Of a stretch of 7,466 nucleotides of DNA, positions 1 to 3,851 are shown piece by piece. Origin of the DNA: Methylococcus sp. UBA6136 (lineage in GTDB: Bacteria > Pseudomonadota > Gammaproteobacteria > Methylococcales > Methylococcaceae); assembly GCA_002423305.1 (NCBI GenBank), contig DIVI01000106.1, forward strand, positions 1 through 7,466, given 5' to 3'. Every line of letters begins with the position of its first letter. Within the stretch, counting starts at the first letter, position 1. The notes under the pieces are model-generated. The model was not told the DNA's origin and did no database searches. It saw only the letters and a list, made by a program, of their open reading frames with translations. Both the position numbers and the translations under genes were made by a program.

Positions 1-69
1 TGGAAGAACACCTTTCCCCGGCTGTATTACGTGGTTGTTGGTTTGGTGTTGGCGTTCTTCCTGATCTGA
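1..69 (+). CDS. C-terminal tail of a membrane protein (partial)
   Basis: The window opens inside a plus-strand reading frame of 22 codons ending in TGA at 67-69. The visible peptide has a short polar start (WKNTFPRLYY) followed by an unbroken hydrophobic run (VVVGLVLAFFLI) that reaches the C-terminus, so the protein probably ends in a transmembrane helix. The family cannot be told from this fragment. The next plus-strand gene starts 15 bases after the stop, and its Shine-Dalgarno sequence lies in that gap, so the two are likely co-transcribed. The frame choice rests on the hydrophobic composition and this tight spacing. Confidence 0.5.
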   Translation, partial: WKNTFPRLYYVVVGLVLAFFLI

Positions 70-84
70 TCAGGAGAGTGCGTC

Positions 85-351
85 ATGGCCCCGGACGATT
101 CCGATCAGAAATTCATCCATTCAGATTTGGAGACCACTCGAACCGAGGGAATCTCCTCGGTCCAGATAAGCATCTACCGCTCAGAGGATTCCGATTGGTT
201 TCTGGAGCTGATTGCCGGTGACGGCAACTCAACCGTTTGGCCGGAAGCTTTCGAAACAGAGGAAGCGGCTTTGGGGGAAGCCATCCTTGTCATCAAAGAC
301 GAGGGCATTGCGTCGTTTTATGGCAAGGCACCTAATTCCCAAGCAAAGTAA
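85..351 (+). CDS. Small acidic hypothetical protein, 88 aa
   Basis: An ATG at 85 is preceded by CAGGAGAG, a Shine-Dalgarno sequence at suitable distance, and follows the upstream stop by 15 bases. The protein is acidic, with no cysteine, signal peptide or membrane segment. Residues 40-80 (WFLELIAGDGNSTVWPEAF, then TEEAALGEAILVIKDEGI) look like a compact alpha/beta fold: a strand pair carrying conserved-looking Trp residues, then an amphipathic helix. I have an impression of a small conserved family of this style but cannot name it or give it a function. It is the last plus-strand gene; every gene to its right points the other way, so it may be host DNA next to the element or a separate unit within it. 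Confidence 0.7.
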   Translation: MAPDDSDQKFIHSDLETTRTEGISSVQISIYRSEDSDWFLELIAGDGNSTVWPEAFETEEAALGEAILVIKDEGIASFYGKAPNSQAK

Positions 352-374
352 TCATTCACACGATCCGTCACGCA

Positions 375-1400
375 TCAGGCTGGATTCACCGTCCTCTCTT
401 CGTGGCCGTGCTTCTGCTGGAACTGTTCAATCAGCGGAATCACGGCGGCGGCACATTGCTTGAGTCGTTCCAGCAGGGTCTGGTTGACGTCGTAAATGGA
501 GGGGGCCTCGAACATATTGATCGTGGTCCCCAACACCATGAGTTCACGTAAGGCCTTTTCGGCATCGATGTGCAGCCGCTGGTTTTCGTGCTCGTCGCCG
601 GTGCGCTGTTTCAGGCGCTGGCGATAATCCTGGAGTTGGGCTTCGGCTTGCTGGACAGCGTGTTCCAGCTTTTTGAGTTCGGTTTCGCGCTCGGTCAGGC
701 CGGCCTGGATGCCTTGGCGAATGGCGTTGCGCTGTTCGCGCTGGCGTTGCTCCAATTCGCTTTTCAGTGCGTCGATCATCTGTTGACCGGCTTCTACTTC
801 CTTGCGTGCGTGCTCAATGGCGGCATCGGCTTGGATCTTGGCCAGGTCGGCGATCTTGTTTTGGGTGTCGACCAGTTCCCGGTAACTGCGTTGCTCGCGT
901 TCGGAGGCAGCGGCCAGGTTGAGGTCCAGCGCCTCATTACGGCTCTCTGCCTTCTCAACCCGCTGGATGAGTTGATCCCGGGTCTGCTCGGCCTGTTGCA
1001 GTTGCTGCTTCAGCGCCTGGACATCCGCCAGGGTAACGGTTTCACCGGCCTCGGCCAGTTTGAGGGCGGCTTCGCGAACCTCGTCCGAGGTCGATGGGGC
1101 CGACAGTGCGTAGAGGATGGCCGGTTTCAAATTCGCACTTTGTGCGATTTTGCCGAACCGCTCGGCCACGCGCATAAATTTCAGCGCCGATGAATGACTG
1201 AACTCGAATTCCTGTTGCAGCCATTCTCCAAACTGTCCATGCTCAAGGCGATCCTTGACCAATAGCAGGTCGTGACCAATCTCGATGATGTCTTCCGCCG
1301 TGCGTTTCAGCCGAACCCGAATCCGTTCAGCTGCGCCATGGAGGAGTGCTTGTACATCCTCTGGCAGTTGGCTTTGATCGAAGGTCGTCAGGGCGGTCAT
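375..1400 (-). CDS. DUF3102 family coiled-coil protein
   Basis: This is a 341-residue soluble protein. Residues about 20-130 match the DUF3102 pattern as I know it: a helix with an IGHDLLLVKDRLEHGQFGEW-type core, then SALKFMRVAERF, then LKPAILYALSAPSTSDEVREAA. This N-terminal part is helical and seen on plasmids, phages and other mobile elements; its molecular role is not settled. From about residue 125 to 290 the chain is a long Glu/Gln/Lys/Arg-rich coiled coil (QALKQQLQQAEQTRDQ onward), implying dimers or filaments. The start at 1400 has GGAGAG just upstream and overlaps the stop of the preceding gene as ATGA, so the two are translationally coupled. A DNA-binding or partition-like role would fit a helical head plus coiled coil, but that is inference. 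The gene converges with the plus-strand gene ending at 351. Confidence 0.85.
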   Translation of the reverse strand: MTALTTFDQSQLPEDVQALLHGAAERIRVRLKRTAEDIIEIGHDLLLVKDRLEHGQFGEWLQQEFEFSHSSALKFMRVAERFGKIAQSANLKPAILYALSAPSTSDEVREAALKLAEAGETVTLADVQALKQQLQQAEQTRDQLIQRVEKAESRNEALDLNLAAASEREQRSYRELVDTQNKIADLAKIQADAAIEHARKEVEAGQQMIDALKSELEQRQREQRNAIRQGIQAGLTERETELKKLEHAVQQAEAQLQDYRQRLKQRTGDEHENQRLHIDAEKALRELMVLGTTINMFEAPSIYDVNQTLLERLKQCAAAVIPLIEQFQQKHGHEERTVNPA

Positions 1401-1879
1401 GCGTGTTCTCTCCAGCGGGCGAAGCGATTGGCGTAATGGGTACCGTAAAAGCCGATGTGGTCATACAGCGATTGCTTGATGTCCCGGCGCGAGCGCTTCT
1501 CCCGCATGCCGGTGTTCACCAGGTCGGTCAGGTCGATCTCCAGCATCTGTAGGGTCAGCAACTCAATGGTCGAGCAGGTATCCCTCAGACTTTGTGAGCC
1601 GTTCTGCAGGAAGGCCTCGGCCGCCTCGCGGGACAAACCAAAGGTCACGTTGATGCGCCGGGACAGCTGGATGTAAATGCCCGGCCCACCGGAAGAGGCA
1701 TTGCCTGCCTCGTCGACGTAGTCGCTAAACCGCTTCAGGCTGTCGGTGAGTTCCTTGCGGATCTCGATGCCGGCCACGCGGTGGGCGACCTGCATGGTCT
1801 GAGCATCCGGGCGGCGCCGGTTGATGCGTGTAGCAGCAGCAGTGGCTGGCAGCGCTGATGTAAGGATGGGTGCAGTCAT
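1397..1879 (-). CDS. Hypothetical protein, 160 aa, coupled to DUF3102 gene
   Basis: Family not recognised. The predicted protein has a basic, flexible N-terminus (residues about 18-30, with RINRRRPDAQ), then mainly helical sequence: a KELTDSLKRFSDYVDEAG segment, a Gly-rich turn (ASSGGPGIYIQLSRRINV), and helices through RSRRDIKQSLYDHI. There is no cysteine cluster or membrane segment. The frame stays open upstream to a TTG at 2017, but that start lies against one terminator and before another; an ATG at 1969 lies in the loop of the second. I therefore choose the ATG at 1879, although it has no clear Shine-Dalgarno sequence of its own. It may be coupled to a short leader frame ending 8 bases upstream. 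The stop overlaps the DUF3102 start (ATGA). A nucleic-acid-binding or regulatory role is possible but unproven. Confidence 0.65.
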   Translation of the reverse strand: MTAPILTSALPATAAATRINRRRPDAQTMQVAHRVAGIEIRKELTDSLKRFSDYVDEAGNASSGGPGIYIQLSRRINVTFGLSREAAEAFLQNGSQSLRDTCSTIELLTLQMLEIDLTDLVNTGMREKRSRRDIKQSLYDHIGFYGTHYANRFARWREHA

Positions 1880-1887
1880 TGGGAGTT

Positions 1888-1932
1888 TCAGAGTCTGCAG
1901 AGCAAAACGGCGTGGAAAACTTTCCAGGGCAC
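1888..1932 (-). other. Possible 14-codon leader ORF
   Basis: Directly after the T-run of the terminator at 1944-1989, the minus strand has GGAGGAG (1943-1937), the strongest Shine-Dalgarno sequence in the area. It is followed at good spacing by GTG at 1932, which opens a short frame (VPWKVFHAVLLCRL) ending in TGA at 1890-1888. The 160-residue protein's ATG starts 8 bases later and has no ribosome site of its own, so translation of this leader could feed ribosomes to it. There is no run of one amino acid as in classical amino-acid attenuators. This is a reading of signals, not a recognised peptide. The alternative is that GGAGGAG serves a non-canonical start of the main gene. Confidence 0.25.
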
Positions 1933-1943
1933 CACCCTCCTCC

Positions 1944-1989
1944 AAAAAATTCGGCCCCGGCTGACCCATTGTGATCAGACCGAGGCCGA
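1944..1989 (-). terminator. Intrinsic terminator or attenuator, minus strand
   Basis: Read on the minus strand, the stem pairs TCGGCC (1989-1984) with GGCCGA (1956-1951). It continues inward as CGG with CCG and CTGA with TCAG, interrupted by one mismatch and one bulged base, with a 10-base loop. It is followed at once by ATTTTTT (1950-1944). This is a G+C-rich hairpin plus U-tract of the intrinsic type and works only in the minus direction. It ends immediately before GGAGGAG, so it sits in the leader of the downstream gene and could act as an attenuator rather than a plain end point. Confidence 0.65.
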
Positions 1990-2015
1990 CAACAGCACTT
2001 GGAGGAAAACCCAAC

Positions 2016-2048
2016 AAAAAAGCCTGCGACGGAAACCGTGGCAGGCTT
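2016..2048 (-). terminator. Strong intrinsic terminator, minus strand
   Basis: On the minus strand, AAGCCTGC (2048-2041) pairs with GCAGGCTT (2027-2020). After a G/G mismatch, ACGG pairs with CCGT around a three-base loop. TTTTTT (2021-2016) follows, partly overlapping the stem base. This is a textbook Rho-independent terminator. The nearest upstream gene ends at 2509, about 460 bases away, so it ends either a long 3' untranslated region or a separate non-coding transcript. It comes just before a second minus-strand terminator. Confidence 0.75.
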
Positions 2049-2077
2049 GTGATGAATTTGTGTATTCAGGGCTGCAA

Positions 2078-2228
2078 GGGTGCAAACCTGGGGGCGGTTG
2101 GGCCAGTGAATCTGCCCGCATTGGGCGCGTGAGGTTTGCACCCTGCGCCGATTCAGAAACGGGTGTTATCTCTCGGGTGGCGCGACCTACGGTGCCCGGG
2201 GTGCAAACCCTGCCCACCCTGCAAACCT
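2078..2228. repeat. Iteron-like GGGTGCAAACCT repeats
   Basis: Four copies of a 12-base motif occur within about 150 bases: GGGTGCAAACCT at 2078-2089, its reverse complement AGGTTTGCACCC at 2132-2143, GGGTGCAAACCC at 2199-2210, and the variant CCCTGCAAACCT at 2217-2228. Three point one way and one is inverted. The last two are 18 bases apart centre to centre; the others are spaced 54 and 67 bases. Some flanking bases are also shared (CTG after copies 1 and 4, CCCTGC around others). These could be binding sites for a replication initiator, recombinase or repressor. The spacing is not regular enough for a CRISPR array. Confidence 0.6.
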
Positions 2229-2377
2229 GGTTTTTCGGTCAGACGGTAGGCAACCCCCGCGATGTTGCCCCCCGACTTTAGCAGGCGCCAGGAAGGACCC
2301 AAAAATATTCAGTAGCAGGTCCTGTTCGGATCTCTGCTGAGGTTAGAGGGAATGATACACGATTTTTAGGAATGTGT

Positions 2378-2407
2378 AGCATATTCAGTGGGTTGCAGAA
2401 TGGACAA
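2378..2407 (-). promoter_or_regulatory. Possible sigma70-type promoter, minus strand
   Basis: On the minus strand, TTGTCC (2407-2402) and TATGCT (2383-2378) are separated by 18 bases, and each matches four of six consensus positions. The -35 part lies inside one of the two GGACAAAC repeats, so a protein bound to those repeats would block or control it. Transcription would begin near 2371 and run to the terminator at 2048-2016, giving an RNA of roughly 355 bases with no obvious protein. The match is modest and could be chance in A+T-rich sequence. Confidence 0.25.
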
Positions 2408-2464
2408 ACGACGTAAAGACGGACAAACACTGAAAGCATTACTCTCTTTGGCCCATCTGCAACC
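2391..2464. repeat. Inverted repeat enclosing two GGACAAAC repeats
   Basis: GGTTGCAG (2391-2398) and CTGCAACC (2457-2464) are perfect inverted arms. One bulged base inside, ATGG (2400-2403) can pair with CCAT (2453-2456), giving a 12-pair stem closing a loop of about 49 bases. Two direct repeats GGACAAAC (2402-2409 and 2421-2428), 19 bases apart, lie at and inside the base of the loop. The layout suits a protein-binding site or a folded single-strand element. Confidence 0.45.
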
Positions 2465-2508
2465 GCAAATATTTTTCTAACACTTCGATTCTGACTTTTC
2501 CCAGAGGC

Positions 2509-2898
2509 TCATCCCTGAGCCAAGGGCACCCTTCCGTTCAGATTCTTTGCCACCTGACGAACCGACTTGCGCCAATGTCGCCAGGCCGTCGACCGGTCAC
2601 AGGCATAGTGCCTGGCAATGTCCTTCCAGGGCTGCTCCTCAGCCCGCATCCAGACCAAGTGTCGCTGAGACTCATCCAGCCACAAGATCCACTGTTGGGT
2701 TTCTTCCATTCGCTCAATCGCCTCGGGCGTCGCCGGGAAGGGTCTCTCCTCCGGATCGGTATAGCCCTCCCAGCGCTCACGCTGGATGGATGGCCAACTG
2801 CTGAAGAATCCCAGCGATCGAATCCCGGGTAACTTGCGTGCCGTTTCAGCCGCCTCACGAAATCGCTCTGCGACCAATTCCGAGTTCCACTTAGCCAT
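2509..2898 (-). CDS. DUF6362 family helix-turn-helix protein
   Basis: The 129-residue product fits the DUF6362 pattern that I associate with phages and proviral islands: WNSELVAERFREAAETARKL at the start, then FSSWPS, then a Pro-rich linker with PEAIERMEETQQWILWL, then a C-terminal helix-turn-helix (about 85-115) with PWKDIARHYACDRSTAWRHW. That last part resembles sigma-factor region 4 or resolvase-type DNA recognition, so binding DNA is the likely activity; the biological target is unknown. The ATG at 2898 is chosen over an upstream ATG at 2973 because GGAGG lies 8 bases before it and homologues start at this Trp-containing motif. It overlaps the preceding gene by 8 bases and is the last gene of the operon. 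A GGCTCA/TGAGCC hairpin overlaps its stop codon but lacks a T-run. Confidence 0.85.
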   Translation of the reverse strand: MAKWNSELVAERFREAAETARKLPGIRSLGFFSSWPSIQRERWEGYTDPEERPFPATPEAIERMEETQQWILWLDESQRHLVWMRAEEQPWKDIARHYACDRSTAWRHWRKSVRQVAKNLNGRVPLAQG

Positions 2899-3094
2899 GG
2901 CGCTTGCCTCCGTAAAGTCGTTCACCGATGCGGCGAACAATTTCCTTTTCCACAAAATCCAGCCGCTCGTCATCTTCCTTCACGACCAGAATGTGATCCT
3001 GCTGCCAGCCGATGCGTTTCACGACCTCAAGATCCGTCGTTTTCGGTTGAAACCGTCCCAGGGGGCACCGATACCGTTGTTCTGGAATATGCAT
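2891..3094 (-). CDS. Hypothetical protein, 67 aa
   Basis: The family is not recognised with certainty. The short basic protein opens with MHIPEQRYRCPLG, followed by IGWQQDHILVVKEDDERLDFVEKEIVRRIGERLYG, which looks like a strand followed by an amphipathic helix. I have a faint memory of similar small proteins with a D-x-R-L-D-x-x-x-x-E-L core next to DUF6362 genes, but cannot verify it. It starts one base after the stop of the resolvase gene, with GGGAGGAG 8-9 bases upstream, and its end overlaps the DUF6362 start by 8 bases. Such tight packing strongly supports that it is translated. Confidence 0.75.
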   Translation of the reverse strand: MHIPEQRYRCPLGRFQPKTTDLEVVKRIGWQQDHILVVKEDDERLDFVEKEIVRRIGERLYGGKRHG

Positions 3095-3095
3095 C

Positions 3096-3851
3096 TCAGT
3101 TCTCCTCCCTGTGTTGATTTAGCGCCCAACCCAATAGCGCCAGCGCATCGGCCTCGTTGTCATCGACGGGTTGATGCCCGAGGGCTTGCATCGCCGATAT
3201 CATGTCGGCCTTACCGGCGTTGCCCTTGCCGGTCGCGTGCTTCTTGATGGTCCCCACCGGGACGCCCTGGTAGGGAATCTGGTGGTGCTCACACCAAGCG
3301 GTCAGGTGGGCCATGAACCCGCCGTAGGCATGGGCGGCATCGACACCGGCATGCCGGCGGACTTCCTCGAAGTACACGGCATCGAGACCGTCGGTGGTTT
3401 GCTTCAACTCGGTCAGCCAACGCTTGAATCGTAGGTAGCGCATACCGCCACCTTCGAAGCGCTGAGGGACGAAGGACTCCGTGCCACTGGTGATCGATCC
3501 ATCCAGCTGGTGTAATGCCCAGCCAGTTCGGGTGCCAAGGTCGAGGGACAGCATCGTCACGTTCACCCTTGGTACCGGCCGGGAAGGCGAAAGAAGGCTT
3601 TCAGAACGGGGGAGAGGAACAACTTTCCTCTCCCCCTGAAAGGGTTGGCCCTCCCCGCCATCTGGAATGACCTGATTACTCAATGAAAAACAATCAGTTA
3701 CGCCAGTCGGCGAATCAGAGCAGCTTGCCGGCGGAGACGCTGGCAAACTGGCGCTAACCCCCTGATTTTCGGTGACATCCAGTTGGCTGCTGCTTGCCAT
3801 CTGCATCCAGTTGGCATAGCTTGCTCCATCTGTATCATTACTCATTCTCAT
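3096..3851 (-). CDS. RuvC-like Holliday junction resolvase, extended
   Basis: Residues 100-251 form an RNase H-fold resolvase of the RuvC type. The first strand MLSLDLGTRTGWA carries Asp104, VYFEEVRRH carries Glu162 (or 163), a VPVGTIKKHATGKGNAGKADM segment follows, and the last helix DDNEADALALLGWA carries Asp231 and Asp235. These give the acidic metal-binding set that cuts four-way DNA junctions, as in phage-borne RuvC proteins that resolve replication or recombination intermediates. The ATG at 3851 has AGGAGG six bases upstream and overlaps the primase gene by 14 bases. It adds about 99 residues of Ser/Pro/Gln-rich, probably disordered sequence that the family normally lacks. The normal-length start would be GTG 3560 or ATG 3554, near a weaker AGGG, so the extension may be an insertion or untranslated. 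Confidence 0.8.
   Translation of the reverse strand: MRMSNDTDGASYANWMQMASSSQLDVTENQGVSASLPASPPASCSDSPTGVTDCFSLSNQVIPDGGEGQPFQGERKVVPLPRSESLLSPSRPVPRVNVTMLSLDLGTRTGWALHQLDGSITSGTESFVPQRFEGGGMRYLRFKRWLTELKQTTDGLDAVYFEEVRRHAGVDAAHAYGGFMAHLTAWCEHHQIPYQGVPVGTIKKHATGKGNAGKADMISAMQALGHQPVDDNEADALALLGWALNQHREEN
3598..3642. repeat. Perfect 12-bp inverted repeat hairpin
   Basis: GGGGGAGAGGAA (3608-3619) and TTCCTCTCCCCC (3625-3636) pair perfectly around the five-base loop CAACT. Outside them CTTTCA (3598-3603) pairs with TGAAAG (3637-3642), leaving four unpaired bases on one side. There is no T-run on either strand, so it is not a standard terminator. It falls inside the odd N-terminal extension of the resolvase frame, directly before the conserved core, and resembles a small dispersed palindromic repeat or an mRNA structure controlling the downstream start. 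Confidence 0.7.
3776..3815. repeat. 12-base direct repeat CATCCAGTTGGC
   Basis: CATCCAGTTGGC occurs at 3776-3787 and again at 3804-3815, 28 bases apart, near the start of the resolvase reading frame. Because 28 is not a multiple of three, the copies are read in different frames and do not encode a repeated peptide. This argues for duplication or a DNA-level role rather than protein repeats. Confidence 0.4.

Larger units (their letters stand above)
2049..2508. other. Intergenic control region without genes
   Basis: I see no credible protein gene in this stretch. The reading frames that cross it (for example 2060-2281 on the plus strand) lack a clear ribosome site and simply translate the repeats. 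The left half (2050-2290) is G+C-rich and holds four TGCAAACC-core motifs. The right half (2295-2490) is A+T-rich and holds a 9-base direct repeat ATATTCAGT (2305-2313 and 2381-2389), paired GGACAAAC repeats and an inverted repeat. Repeats beside an A+T-rich segment, next to a replication operon, are what an origin or a regulatory region would look like. Which one cannot be decided from sequence alone. Confidence 0.6.

Noticed and set aside
570..1193. Long plus-strand open frame of 207 codons
   Set aside because: It is antisense to the coiled-coil part of the DUF3102 gene; Glu/Gln-rich repeats read backwards give a Leu/Phe/Ala-rich pseudo-membrane protein. There is no ribosome site.
1880..2017. 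Longer N-terminus for the 160-residue protein (TTG at 2017 or ATG at 1969)
   Set aside because: The TTG abuts the first terminator's T-run and the ATG lies in the loop of the second; neither has a Shine-Dalgarno sequence, and the added residues look like translated leader.
1975..2217. Minus-strand frame of 80 codons
   Set aside because: It runs straight through the terminator hairpin at 2016-2048 and has no ribosome site.
2078..2228. CRISPR array
   Set aside because: Repeats are only 12 bases, in mixed orientation, with irregular spacing of 18-67 bases, and no cas genes are present.
2060..2281. Plus-strand frame of 73 codons in the intergenic region
   Set aside because: It translates the repeat motifs, has no clear Shine-Dalgarno sequence, and its amino-acid composition looks random.
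2506..2521. Terminator at the end of the DUF6362 gene
   Set aside because: The GGCTCA/TGAGCC hairpin is only six pairs and is not followed by a T-run on the minus strand; it also overlaps the stop codon.
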